A model generated the notes under the pieces. That model made no database searches, had not been told where the DNA came from, and was given only the letters and a program-made list of their open reading frames with translations. This document shows, piece after piece, positions 9,745-20,584 of a DNA stretch of 64,000 nucleotides. Source of the DNA: Portulaca oleracea. Taxonomy: Eukaryota; Streptophyta; Magnoliopsida; Caryophyllales; Portulacaceae. The position numbers and the translations under genes are program-made. Position 1 is the first letter of the stretch; every line of letters starts with the position of its first letter. The stretch lies in assembly GCA_029582165.1 (NCBI GenBank), contig CM055887.1:14734190-14798189 (forward strand), in the 5' to 3' direction.

Positions 9745-10165
9745 TTTATTTGACGATAATACATTGAACTTTAGGATTATTGAACAATAATGCACTGAAC
9801 TTTTTTTTGGATTCTAATATACTAAACTTAGAGGGTATTGGACAATAATGCACCGAAACAATTTTGATGGTGGTTGACACAGCGATGGTCCTACTTTGAG
9901 GTGTCGTTTTCTTTTTTTTTTTAGAGAAAAAATATTAGTTATCCTGCATATGTGTTCTTTCTTACATGACAAAAATGCTAACTTTTTTGCACGTCGTTTT
10001 CTCAGTCGGCCGCGAGGATCGCCACCAAATCAACCACCACTTGAATCGTTTCGAGTGCATTACCGTCCAATACCCTCAAAGTTTAGTGTATTACTGTAAA
10101 AAAAAAAGTTCAGTGCATTATTGTCCAAGACCCCTAAATGCGAGTGTATTATCGTCCAAAAATCC
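9745..10165. mobile_element. Foldback Mutator-like element (copy 1)
   Basis: The two arms (about 9745-9878 and 10015-10165) are long inverted repeats, each holding tandem phrases of the type GGACAATAATGCACTGAAC. The same arm family bounds the elements at 51641-52179 and 60865-61426, which have 9-bp target duplications. Here the duplication is not clear. Confidence 0.65.
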
Positions 10166-10379
10166 TTAATTAATAGTTATTTAGGTAATGATCCTATTAA
10201 TTGTTCTTTAAAATTTTTCAATTTTGATTTATCTCTCATCCTCCCAAAATTCAATTAAAAGAGAATGACGTGAGTATCACATCTAGTTTTTTACAGTGAT
10301 TTTAGAGGCGGGAAGAGAAAATCAATATCATAAAAAAAAAAAGATGAGATAAATAATAATTTACATAAGTATCCTTATG
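10166..10379. other. AT-rich spacer
   Basis: I see no recognisable feature between the foldback element and the LTR. Confidence 0.4.
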
Positions 10380-11627
10380 AAGCATCCCGCGTCCCCTTTT
10401 TACGCCCTCATAGCATAGGCTAGAAGGGTCGCTTCTCGCCTACCCATGAAGCTACAATATCATGTCGACCAGGGCCCGAGCTAGATGATAACGACCATGC
10501 GATGGATTGGTCGAGATAGCCTCTAGGGAGGCGTTTTTCCATATCAGCGCAAATAACAAAGACGAGGACCAGAGAGGAGGTGCAAAGGTGAAAGAAGACC
10601 TTAGTTGAAGGTGCAGTAGGGCTATCATGACCATGACGTTTAATGTCACGATCATGACGTATGGGCAGGGACATCTTGGTTAGAAGTCAGGGACGTCGCG
10701 AGCGCTACTACTCTGGTCATGACCGCGACCCCTTTCTTCCCCATCCCATGCCTTAGCTGGATTTTTGGAGGGAGTTGTGCCTTGAAGGGCCTCTCGCTCG
10801 TGATGGTCTGGAGTTCCCTGGGCGTCATGACCGCGAGGGGGTTGTCACAATCGTGACACTTTTCCCCGTGTCATGGCGTCGAGCCCACGACAACATGGAT
10901 CACGGTCGTGACACAGGGGAGCTAATTTTGGAGTGGAATCTCTCATCACCACGTCGCGACCGCGATGATCGCCTTTGGATGATGCCCCCTTGCGCAAGCC
11001 ATCATGTCGTGGTCGCGACGTCCTGCGTCGCGCCCGCGACGCATATGCTGATCCGGGCTCCTTATTCTTTCATTAAGGGTAGCTTTGTCTTTTCTCTTAT
11101 AATTAATGTAATTAGGTTTTAAGCAAAATTCACTCATTGTATTTCTAAGTTGGATTAGGCTTTAGAATGTTATTAACTTTTGGGTTAATGACCCTTTTAA
11201 AGATAATCTCTTTAGGGGTTTAATCTGTATCCTTACCTATATACGGCTAATGGTAAAAGAGGGAGAATTAGCTAAGTTGAATGAAATAGATGGTATTTTT
11301 GAGACCAACTCAAAACCTCTCTTCCAAATTACTTTGTTTACTTTATCCATTGATTGATTAATGGTGGTTTTTAAGTCTTTTCTTTATTGAATTTGTGGTG
11401 GATCTTCCTTTAGTAAATTAATGGTGGATTACTAGTTTTTGGTGGTGGATTTTCCTTTAGCCAAATTCATATCAAACCTTCCTTGGGTGTTTAATCTTGG
11501 AGTATTCTCCTTGGTATTGTTATTAATCTTCTTCAATCAAGGCTTTATTATTATTAGTATCAATAAGAACACAATTGTCATCCTCTTCAAGCATGAAATT
11601 CTTATTCTCCCATCATGATGCGCTCCA
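10380..11627 (+). repeat. 5' LTR of the Ty3/gypsy element (left end approximate)
   Basis: The right end is fixed by the tRNA-Met-type primer site at 11630 and the CTCCA just before it. The left boundary is set only by the change from AT-rich to GC-rich sequence near 10380. The GC-rich first half holds the 14-bp palindrome array. No second LTR is present. Confidence 0.55.
10624..11040. repeat. Array of at least nine 14-bp RTCRYRRYCRYGAC palindromes
   Basis: Copies are ATCATGACCATGAC (10624), GTCACGATCATGAC (10645), GTCATGACCGCGAC (10716), GTCATGACCGCGAG (10824), GTCACAATCGTGAC (10844), ATCACGGTCGTGAC (10899), GTCGCGACCGCGAT (10953), GTCGTGGTCGCGAC (11006) and GTCGCGCCCGCGAC (11027). All are 14 bases with GTC/GAC arms, unevenly spaced, inside the gypsy LTR. 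Confidence 0.85.
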
Positions 11628-11629
11628 TT

Positions 11630-11641
11630 TGGTATCATAGC
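11630..11641 (+). other. Primer binding site (initiator Met tRNA type) of the gypsy element
   Basis: TGGTATCATAGC matches the usual TGGTATCAGAGC primer site with one change, and lies directly after the LTR end. Confidence 0.7.
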
Positions 11642-12009
11642 GTGTAGGTTATTTTCTTGTTTGAACTTGTTGGTCTTGGTTGATTTTGGATATTAGTTAT
11701 TGTATGATCATATTGGTGACCCCATTCTCGGTGTGATTATTTTGTTGGATTGAACTTTGCTTTGATCATGTATGGATTTGGAGTGTTGTTGAGTTGTGAT
11801 CATATGTGGTGTTTGGGTTTTTGTGATCGGTGGTGATTGGTATTGGTATGGTTTTTTGCTCCTTCAACATCATAAGTAATGTCTATTGTCTCATTTGTGC
11901 AAAAGCCACAAAAAAACCCTAAGCTAAACATAAAACCATCTATAAAGAACCTAGCTCCACAAAATCTTCCCAAACACAATCTGTCCCTTACCCATGTGTT
12001 TTGGTGTGG

Positions 12010-13100
12010 AACACCCCAACGATCCTAACCGAGAGGAATTTAGTTGGCGTCAAAGGACACCCATGAGCTCGCCGCTCGAAGAGGCCTCTAACCCGGACTG
12101 TGAGAGCTTGTTCTCAAGCATATGAAATGTCCTTTATGCTACTACGTGGCTCGCTCAAATCAATGCACACCTCCAGGTGCGGTCTCCACCTACGAGACAA
12201 GAGAGACATTCCCCTAGCCCCATCTGTCCTCCTCCGAATTTTGAGTCGAGTGATGATGATGAGGGTTCTGTGCACATGTTCCGTAGCAGGGGAAGAGGTG
12301 AGCAACCGCCTAGGGATGACCTACATGACATCAAGGTTAAACTTCCCGAATTCAACGGTTCCTTTTATTCGAACGAGTATTTGGAATAAGTTCAATTGGT
12401 TGAGCGCATATTCGAGGCCAAAGGGTATAGCGACAAGAAGGCGTTTAAGGTGGTGAGTTTGAAACCGAGAAAAGTGGCATCCTTGTGGTTTGAAAGTATG
12501 AAGGCACAACGAGCAACGAATGATCGACGAAAAATTACCTCTTGGGAAAAGCTCAAAAAGCTTATGAATAAACGGTTTCTACCAAATACATGCAAACAAG
12601 ATATTCTACGAAGGCTCTTTGCCCTTGTGCAAGGGAAGAGAAGTGTAATCGAATATATTCAGGAGGTTGAACAACTTTTGATCAAGAGTGATCTTCAAGA
12701 GCCATTTGAGCAAACTATGACCTGTTCTTGAACGATTTATCATCCTTAATCGCCAAGAAGGTTGACATCCAATTGTATCACTCGTTGGATGAATTGTTTA
12801 ACATTTCCATAAAAATCGAGAGAAGGAAGAATGAAAAGGCTAGTGCTAGGCCTTTCCAACGTTCTTTTGCTCCTCCCTCAAGGCCAAGTCCTTTGATGTT
12901 GCCTACGCCACAAGATACTCTGCGTGCTACTACTACTCTACTAGCTCTGGGGGTTGACAAGGGAAAAGGAATATCCTATCCTTCCCCCGCGGCTCTACCT
13001 AAGAAGATGGAGGGAAAGAAATGCTTAAAATGTCAGGGTTATGGACACTTCCAGGCCGACTACCCCATGAGAAGAACCATGACAATCCAAGAGGTTTAGG
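12010..13100 (+). pseudogene. Ty3/gypsy gag remnant with damaged zinc knuckle
   Basis: Forward frames encode a chromovirus-like Gag. About 12320-12390 gives DIKVKLPEFNGSFYSNEYLE, then a stop. 12396-12730 gives VERIFEAKGYSDKKAFKVVS, then KVASLWFESMKAQR, ITSWEKLKKLMNKRFLP and SVIEYIQEVEQLL, in the order seen in plant chromovirus Gag. The 12728-13099 frame ends with CLKCQGYGHFQADYP, a CCHC zinc knuckle in which the last Cys is Tyr, probably one base change. Stops at 12388 and 12729 and frame changes break the protein. The stretch between the primer site and 12010 is leader without a clear gene. Confidence 0.8.
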
Positions 13101-13279
13101 ATATCGACAACGAGTTATTAGTTGCACAAGTAGATGAGGAGTTTGTAGTAGAGGATGGTAGCGAATTTGAAAGCGATGATGCTGTCGACACTCTAGCTCT
13201 CGATCGTGGTGAGATGTTTGTGTTGCGACGAGTTCTACATGTTAGTGAAGCACCGGTAGATAAGGCACAATGAGAAATG

Positions 13280-14600
13280 ATATTTCACTCCCATTGTACC
13301 GTAAATGGGAAAGTTTGTAATTTAATCATTAATGGAGGAAGTTGCACGAATGTGGTGTCTACCTTTGTTGTTGAGAAGTTGGGGCTACCTTTTAATTCAC
13401 ATCCTTGACCTTATGCTTTGAAGTGGTTGAACGACAAGAGAGAAATCAAGGTGACGAAGCAAGTTTTAGTGGCTCTTTTTATTGGCTGTAAGTATCGGGA
13501 TTCGACCTTGTGTGATGTGATGCCTATGAATGCTTGTCATATATTATTAGGGAGGTCATGGCAATTTGATAGACGTGCCGTTCATGATGGCTTTGAGAAC
13601 ACCTACACCTTTGTCACAAACAAAAGGAGGGTCAAGCTCCCCATGAGCTATTTCTATTAAAACTCGAGGTGGGATGTGAGGAGCCTAAACACATGAGTGA
13701 AACACAGGTCAAGAGGGCTCTTGGAAAGTGCAAGAGCATCTATGCCTTGTTCCTCCTTGAAGCCAACAAGAGTGAGGAAGAGAGAAATCCATACACCCTC
13801 TAGTGGCCCTGCTCATTGATCGGTTTGCCGATTTCTTTCTGACGAATTTTCCACCCAACCGACCGCCCCTCCGTAGGATCGAGCATCATATTTATCTCAT
13901 TTTCGGAGCACCCTTACGGAGTCGAGCGGCATATCAGTGTAACCCGGAGGAGACTTGGGAGCTGCAAAGACAACTTGATGAGCTTATGGAGAGGGAATAT
14001 GAACAGGAGAGCATGAGTCCATGTTCGGTACCGACATTCCTTGTGTCGAAGAAGGATGGAAATTTTCGGATGTGTGTGGACAGCAGGGCCATCAACAACA
14101 CTACAATCAAATATCAGAATCCCATACCCTTGGTTGGGTGATATGCTAGATGAGTTGCATGGTTCCCGAATTTTCTCGAAGATCAGCCTTAGGAGCGGCT
14201 ATCATCAAATTCGAATGAGGAAAGGTGATGAGTGGAAGATTGCCTTCAAAACCAAAGGAAGGTTGTATGAGTGGATAGTTATGCCGTCAAGTTGTCCAAT
14301 GCCCCGAGTACTTTCATGAGGCTTATGAACGAGGTGTTGAGACCTTTCATTGGAAGGTTCGTTGTGGTTTATTTTGATGATATTTTGGTTTATTCTCGGG
14401 CGAAGGCGAGCATCTAGTCCACCTTGAGAAGGTATTTGAAATGTTGAGGAAGCAAAGGCTATATGGGAAGATTGAGAAGTGTGACTTTTGTACCTCCCAA
14501 GTCATCTTCTTTGGGTACATAGTCTCGGGAGACGATATCTCTATGGATGTCCAAGGTGGAGGCCATCCATTCTTGGCCGACCCCTACTTCTATACAGATA
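13280..14600 (+). pseudogene. Ty3/gypsy protease and reverse transcriptase remnant, truncated
   Basis: The protease region near 13300-13400 reads NGKVCNLIINGGSCTNVVST, where the usual catalytic DGGS is NGGS, so the aspartate is lost. Reverse transcriptase blocks follow: [20 protein letters not shown] (about 14014-14075), a frameshift, then [20 protein letters not shown] (about 14130-14190), another frameshift, the catalytic YFDD with DILVYS near 14370, and CDFCTSQVIFFGYIVSGDD (about 14480-14535). The similarity stops near 14600 at VEAIHSWPTPTS, just before RNase H, and unrelated host sequence in the opposite orientation follows. RNase H, integrase and the 3' LTR are missing. Confidence 0.82.
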
Positions 14601-14715
14601 AAATGGATAACTTTCCATGGAGAACCCTTATAGAAAAAAGCACTAACAAGTTCAAAATCTGTAAAAGGAAACACATTTTCTTTACGATGAAGAGGGAAAA
14701 TAAACAAATCCTTAC

Positions 14716-15250
14716 CTATGCCAAAGGCATAACTACAGGAAAAGTCAATCCTGCTTCTTTTGTACAATATGCCTTCATAAGATTACAAGTATCCCCTTCA
14801 TTTTCCACAACACCATCAGTTATCAAGAAGATAAATGATATAGAAATGTTGTCATGTGACACCATATCTAGCGCCTGCAAGAAGAGGAGAAAAACTTTAG
14901 ATTGCAATTAGAAGTATAGGTCATCCCTACAAAAAGTAGCTCAAGATGTCCAATAAAGCTTGGAGTCAACCAGAGAAATACATTGCACCAAAGAAGAAAT
15001 ATTACAAAGGATAATGCACACCTGACTCATAGGATGCAAAATGTTTGTACCGCCGTCAGCGATTAAATTTGAACTCGTCCATTGATAAAGAGAAAAGGTG
15101 AGCTACCCCATCAAAAGCTATAATAATAAAGAAATCATCTTGATTTAAATTAGACAATGATGATGACACGACTTTCTTGACATTTTCAATAGGTGCTTCT
15201 TTCATGCTGCGACTTATATCAATAAGAAACACTACTCGCTTCTCGAAAAC
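14716..15250 (-). pseudogene. Two exons of a vWA-domain (inter-alpha-trypsin heavy chain-like) gene, broken
   Basis: Minus strand. Exon 15250-15022 follows an acceptor GTGTCAG and encodes VFEKRVVFLIDISRSMKEAP, then DDFFIIIAFDGVAHLFS, and after a deletion and stop GTNILHPMSQ before a CAG|GTGTG donor. Exon 14874-14716 follows CTTCTTGCAG and encodes ALDMVSHDNISISFIFLITD, then VVENEGDTCNLMKAY and, after a one-base frame change, YAFGIG before a GTAAGG donor. This is the vWA domain of plant inter-alpha-trypsin inhibitor heavy chain-related proteins. The metal site DxSxS is kept (DISRS). Retained introns show a genomic fragment, not a retrocopy. The rest of the gene is absent: the left side ends at the gypsy remnant and the right side at a solo LTR. 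Confidence 0.75.
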
Positions 15251-15396
15251 CTGACACAATCACAAAATAACAATGATAAATATGATAACTTGGATATTTT
15301 TTTTATCTATATTTGCTTTCCACCAAATTTTTTTCCATCATACTTTTTTTCTTTACCTTATTTTCTGCAATCCAGCACAACCCTTGGCTTATTGGT

Positions 15397-17054
15397 TGTT
15401 AGAACCCCTCGAAGACCTTGGCAGACCTAGGCGCAAGGACCACGACAAATCCAGGCTCAAGGACCTTGGCAACTGAAATGTTTTGAGGGAAAGTCAAAAT
15501 CTGAATATTATTGGCATATATAACCTGAATATTTTAGAGTGATACTTTCGTAATTATTTTCGCAGATTTGTTACCTCCTTTCATGATATCTAAATCAATA
15601 TCTAAATCCAATATTATGCTTATTAATTATTGACGTATATCTCTTGGAAGCTATCCAACTATTTAAGAAAGGCTTGATTGTTGTAATTGTAGCAAGTATG
15701 ACGTGGCCCCTTACTTCCAGCAAGAAATCAATGATAAACCGATTTTGTGAAGATCTCCAACGACATCTTGCCAATTGAAAGCTCATTTCAAAGCCTTACA
15801 AAATCTAACATTCACCTCACCTTTTGGTTATAAAATGAGGACGAAGATAGAGAAGAAAAATGAGGGAAACACTCAACTCCACAAGAGAGACGCATTGTAA
15901 TTTCATATCCATTAGTCTCTTTTATTATAAGGTCCTCGGTTTGAAAATATACTTATGTAATAGGACTTGTATCAAGTAAGTTGGAAAACTCACTTGGGTA
16001 GCTAATAACTGTTAATATTTAATGAGTTGTAGATCAAGGATATTGTCTTGATTGAGTTGCAGATCAAAGGGGACGCGTCTCCTTGATTGAGTATTTTGTA
16101 AGCTTGCCTTGGTGGTACTCAAGGGACTGGAGTTTGAGGACCTCGTTGTACTTATTAAGTGAACAAGAAGTATTGGGACTAGGGTCAAGGACATTACATC
16201 AGCATTCTCCAAGGACCTTAGACGGAGTTTTGAGATGAAAGACAAAATTTAAAAAGCAAGCAAGGGAAGTTTACGCACCATATCTTTCAGATTGGATTCC
16301 TATATGATATTTTGGAAACTGACTACTTTTGTTATCTATGCATATTTAGGCAGGCAATCAAAAGGATGCTTACGGGAAGAAAATCAAGAATAAAGACAAA
16401 TCAAATCAAGCACATTAAAGGTAGAGTTATCTACGGGATGAAATCAGTGATTGAAGAGCAAGAAACCGTTGATGACCAAATCTTCATGAAATCCCCATAA
16501 AAGTCAAGTAGTCGTTGATGAAGCCGAAGGCTATAAATTACCCCATTGTGTCATGGAGCATTCATTTGATTCCAAGTGAAGAAATCGAGAGAAAAGTTGT
16601 AGGAAATCAGTGAGTGATTTATCAGTGTGTAACCAATTGAAATTGGTGAGAGTGTAACCAGTGAAGAACCTCTGGTAGATTGTAGCTGAGGACCTCGGCG
16701 AATAGTGTAATAGAAACTAAGTGTTGTAGTTTCTGTGAGTGATAATCACCAACGTAGTTGGTGGAATCTTTCCTTTAAAATTGCTGCTAGGACAACTTAG
16801 TTGGGATACTAGCCAACTTAGTTGGGACAATAGCTCCATTACAACTGTCCTAAGGAGATCAGCTCTAGGATAGTGAGACTGTTTGTAACCACCTCAATGT
16901 AACATTTTCTGATTTGCATTCAATAATATAAGTACTTTTGCTACACTGTGTTTAAAGCCTTAACGGTAAGTTGAGGTTTGTCACTAACGTACACATGTAC
17001 ATTGAGCATGCAGAATTTCAATAACCCTATTCACCCCCCGTTAGGGTTCTTTCA
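15397..17054 (+). mobile_element. Probable solo LTR (copia-like), ends TGTTAGAACCC / GGGTTCTTTCA
   Basis: Terminal inverted ends TGTTAGAACCC and (reverse complement of right) TGAAAGAACCC bound 1.66 kb without coding content. An LTR-type promoter CTATAAATTACCCC lies at 16531, and a polyadenylation-like AATAATATAAG near 16922. No 5-bp duplication is seen. A second possible right end, with the same GGGTTCTTTCA, is near 17302. Confidence 0.5.
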
Positions 17055-17880
17055 AGAAGTGAAGTAGTTCAAAATCCTAAGTGAAGAGAAGTTTAATTCT
17101 GGTGACGTAGCCCTATTTGGAAGGTGAACATCAGTTAAATTCATGTGTATAATCTTCTTTAATTTTTGTCATTTATATTTCTTGTTTATACCTTAATTAT
17201 CCTTGGTTGTGCCAAAGACTTTGACTAACTTGTGTGTTAAGTTTTATAGCTTCGACTCAGTTTCAGCCAACCACCTCAATCAACTCCCTTCTAGGGTTCT
17301 TTCATTGAAAATATGCTTGATAAATTAGACATTGGAGGGAATAATTAACTGGTTTAAGTAGTTGGGATTTAATTAAATATTCATTAATTTATCAAATATT
17401 TGCGGGCTCCAGTTTGAAAGTGAATTAACAAGTTGCCGATAGTATATGTTATGATTATTATTATCAGTGACGTACTGATGTTAGACTCAATCATGAATTG
17501 GAGCTAAAGTTTTGATCAAGTTGTACAGGAAATGGACAAAATATCATCCAGTAATTATTAGCGTGGCTTCGCAATGAAATTGGTATGAGTGTTAATCAGT
17601 CTTATGACCAATTAATTGGTACGATATAATCAAAGAACTCAGTGTTATCAACGCAATATGAATCGCAATAGAGATGATTTAACAACTTTAATTAAAATTT
17701 CAATGAAAAACCTTAAAGACAATAATAAAATGACATGTTACATAAATTTAAACTTTTAATCATCTTATTAAAACTTTAGGCGATTTGCTAAAACAGCAAC
17801 TAAAGAGTGGATCAAGAACAATGACAGTTGTTTTTTTTTTTTTTCTTTTTTTTCCTGGAAACCCCATATGATGATTTATA
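17055..17880. other. AT-rich spacer, no gene seen
   Basis: A repeated TAGGGTTCTTTCA at about 17292 may be a leftover of the neighbouring LTR. No coding or structural feature is visible. Confidence 0.4.
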
Positions 17881-17916
17881 ACTACGGCAGTCAATTCGGA
17901 TTCGGGCCCCGTTATC

Positions 17917-18022
17917 CACGTGGGTCAGGGTATAAATGGGCCTGGGACTATCTGCCACAGTTAGCCTAACACGTGTAAGATGACTTCATGATGGGCCAGC
18001 CCTACTGGACGTTTGGCACGTG
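17917..18022. promoter_or_regulatory. Cluster of three CACGTG G-boxes with a TATA-like motif
   Basis: CACGTG occurs at 17917-17922, 17970-17975 and 18017-18022, and TATAAATG at 17931. G-boxes bind bZIP/bHLH factors in plants. No gene follows on either strand before the transposons at 18283, so this may be an orphan promoter. Confidence 0.45.
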
Positions 18023-18282
18023 GCAATATGGCAGCCTATGAAGACAACCAGTATTCATTATTCAGGTGAATGCGTTGGGTTCGGTTCGGACAATTTCTTT
18101 ATCATTTTCCTTTTTTTAAATTTGAAAAATCTTAAACTGGAAAATTGTTAAGTAAATATCAGTTAAACCAATTAAAAATATAGTTTAGGAATATAATTTT
18201 AGAAATTACTCAGAATTAAATAATTACACTTTGAAGATGTATTTCATGTCACTTCCACTCATAGTGAAGGGTGACTTACTAA

Positions 18283-19607
18283 GGCCTCATTCTTTTAAAA
18301 TAGGATTTTTGGCTCCAAATAATCTGGATTGAGCACATTGTGACTTGGAATAATACGCATTAGGGGTGTGCATATTCCTGTCCAGATCTGAAAAACCTAT
18401 GACCCGCAGCGGCCAGGACATGGCCTGGACCATTCCGGTTATGTTCGGTCCGGTCTCCGGACTGTAATATTTTATAATTTTGGGTTTCCGGGTCGGTCCG
18501 AGTCCAAACCCTGAAAGAATTGGACCGATTAACCCGGTTTATATTTTTCGACATATACGTAATTTAATTAAAATCAAATCCAATAGATACTTTGTCCACG
18601 AATATAAATTATTTTTTTATATATATTTTTCAAATTATACACTCACCATAATTAAGCATTATTATTTTTGCCTAGTTGCCTTTAAATCAACTCATAAGAT
18701 CCTTTCAAAAACACAAAATTCTTAATTACGAGGGACTACTGTCTACTAGTAAACATAAAATACTCGTGATATTATTACTATTAATTTTCCAAATTTCAAC
18801 TTATGGATACGACATTCCTAATCAAGGTAGTCAATTATAAAGACGTTATTCCTATAAGTTGAAGTTTAAACAAATTAATCTTCAACACAAATTTCCTAAT
18901 CGAAGGCAGCTACCACCATATTTTTTTTAAAAAAAAAAAATTGCCTATGATTATTAATTTATTACTAAAGAATAATGAAATTTCTGGCAATAAACTAGTT
19001 ATACAAACTACTACTACGGAGTATAATTAAACACTTTTCCTAATCAAGATGCCAGCTATTGGCGAGTCAAAAAGTCGACTATTATACTTAAAAGTTATTT
19101 TGACACATATTGAAAATGGTCCAATCGGTCCGGGTCGGGTCGGGCTATCCATTTTCTTGGTCCGGTCCAATCCGGGTCTAAGGTGAAAGTTGTGCAGTCT
19201 CGGTTTATTATTTAGTGAAATTCGGCCTCTGGGTCAAGCTAATTCGGTCTAGTCCGGTCCGGGTGTGGATCGGTACACACCCCTAATACAATTAACTTTT
19301 TGGCTAATGACAGTCTATACTTTTATCATATTTTCTCATAGCATAATATTAATATTTTCCAACAATGAAAAAAATAACATGGCCAATGGAAAAATTGAAG
19401 TGACTTTTTAGCCAATGAGAGTATATACTTTGTGGCCAACAATATGTAGTTTGGTGGTTACGCCATTTTTTCGTTGTCGGAAAATGCAATATTATGTTAT
19501 GAGAAAATAAGATAAAAGTATAAACTGTTATTGTCTGAAAATTCACTTTGGATTATTCCTAATCACAAGGGCCACAGTTTGGATTATTTTGGAGCCAAAA
19601 AGCCTTT
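18283..19607. mobile_element. Inverted-repeat element (TTTTTGGCTCCAAA ends) containing a hAT insertion
   Basis: The left segment GATTTTTGGCTCCAAATAAT (about 18303) recurs inverted at the right (about 19573-19605). Inside the right part, 19309-19360 and 19484-19541 are near-perfect inverted arms forming a hairpin of about 230 bp. Without the hAT insertion the element would be about 400 bp. Target duplications are not clear. Confidence 0.5.
18361..19285. mobile_element. Non-autonomous hAT element
   Basis: Ends are TAGGGGTGTGCATATTCC and (reverse complement of right) TAGGGGTGTGTACCGATCC, classic hAT termini. The flanking 8-mers ATACGCAT and ATACAATT match at five of eight positions. The subterminal regions carry repeated GGTCCGGGTCGGG-type words; no transposase frame is present. 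Confidence 0.7.
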
Positions 19608-19940
19608 ATAATATATATGATAAATTTATTCTATATATTCCAATATTACCTAATTCCATCTTTCGTATACTATTCGTGGCTGATATGATTTACCTTACTC
19701 ACCGTACCTTATTAAAAATTGTAAATTATATATTTAAAAATTGATATATTTAAATAATATGACTAATGTGACTTATCTTTTCAAACACTATCCTACCTGC
19801 CTAATCTATCTCTCCATTCCCACATTTCTCAAACTCCTACTATCCTACCCTCTGAGGCTATCCTCAATTATGCTCTCCAAACTAGAAAACACCATGTAGA
19901 AAATAGTATAAATAATATTATTTTAATGGATAGTTAGGAT
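19608..19940. other. AT-rich spacer with a repeat shared with 42360-42600
   Basis: GATTTACCTTACTCACCGTA and the following ATATTTAAA-rich stretch resemble, in inverted orientation, the segment around 42480-42600. This is probably an old dispersed repeat. The LINE presumably begins in or after this stretch. Confidence 0.35.
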
Positions 19941-20153
19941 ATGAGTATTGTTAATAGTGGAAAACACATGGACACTAAGGTCCTTTTCTCTCATGAATCT
20001 CCTTCTTCTAACCTAGATAGGGGAGGTTTGGAGTTGGATGATGTTGAAGATGAGGACATTTATCTGCAGCTCAAAGGTCTTGAAGAACCGAAGTTGTCTA
20101 CTGATTCGACCAAGAGAAGGAAAACTGAGTTCGGGGTGAACCCTTTTGTCTAA
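19941..20153 (+). pseudogene. Putative C-terminal end of LINE ORF1
   Basis: A 70-codon frame ends with KRRKTEFGVNPFV and is acidic before that (DDVEDEDIYLQLKGLEE). It lies on the same strand as, and upstream of, the LINE ORF2 that starts at 26478 once the copia insertion is removed, which is the expected place for the tail of ORF1. The call rests on position and general look, not on a domain. Confidence 0.4.
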
Positions 20154-20394
20154 TTGCTTGTTCTAAATTAGTTGTCAATTGCTTTTCTAAGTAAGATCCA
20201 TTTTATATTTTTTTTAAAGTTCAAGGATGGTTTTACTGTATGCCATACAATTTTCCAATATAGTGTAGCGGCTTTCGTTTATCTGGTTCCTCTTCGATGA
20301 CCTTGGTTGATATTGTTTCAATTCATAACATTTCTTTTATAGATTTGCCTGATGGTTTAAACTAGTAAAAAATTTTAGTTGATCTGTATCCTCT

Positions 20395-20576
20395 CGAGAA
20401 ATCTAGGAACTGATTATTAATCTTATTCAATGAGTATAAAAAACAGAAGAGATATGTACAATGTAGAGGCCTAGAGCTATTTATAGAGCTATGGATACTA
20501 AACTAACAACAACCTAACAGATTCTTGTTCTTGAAGAACGAAGAACAAGATCCTATGATCACCTTGACACTTCACA
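20395..20576 (-). repeat. 3' LTR of the small copia element
   Basis: Minus strand: begins TGTGAAGTGTCAAGG and ends CTAGATTTCTCG, against TCA in the other LTR. It contains a TATAAATAGCTC promoter motif near 20475-20486. Confidence 0.9.
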
Positions 20577-20584
20577 CTCCCCCC

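Noticed and set aside
10420..11137. Arg/His-rich frames on both strands
   Set aside because: They lie in the GC-rich gypsy LTR with the 14-mer array; no protein family resemblance.
14459..14767. 102-codon minus-strand frame as a gene
   Set aside because: It reads through an intron of the vWA pseudogene and the antisense of the gypsy reverse transcriptase.
17292..17302. Alternative right end of the solo LTR at 15397
   Set aside because: The same GGGTTCTTTCA word occurs at 17044-17054; neither end gives a duplication, so the nearer one was kept, with low confidence.
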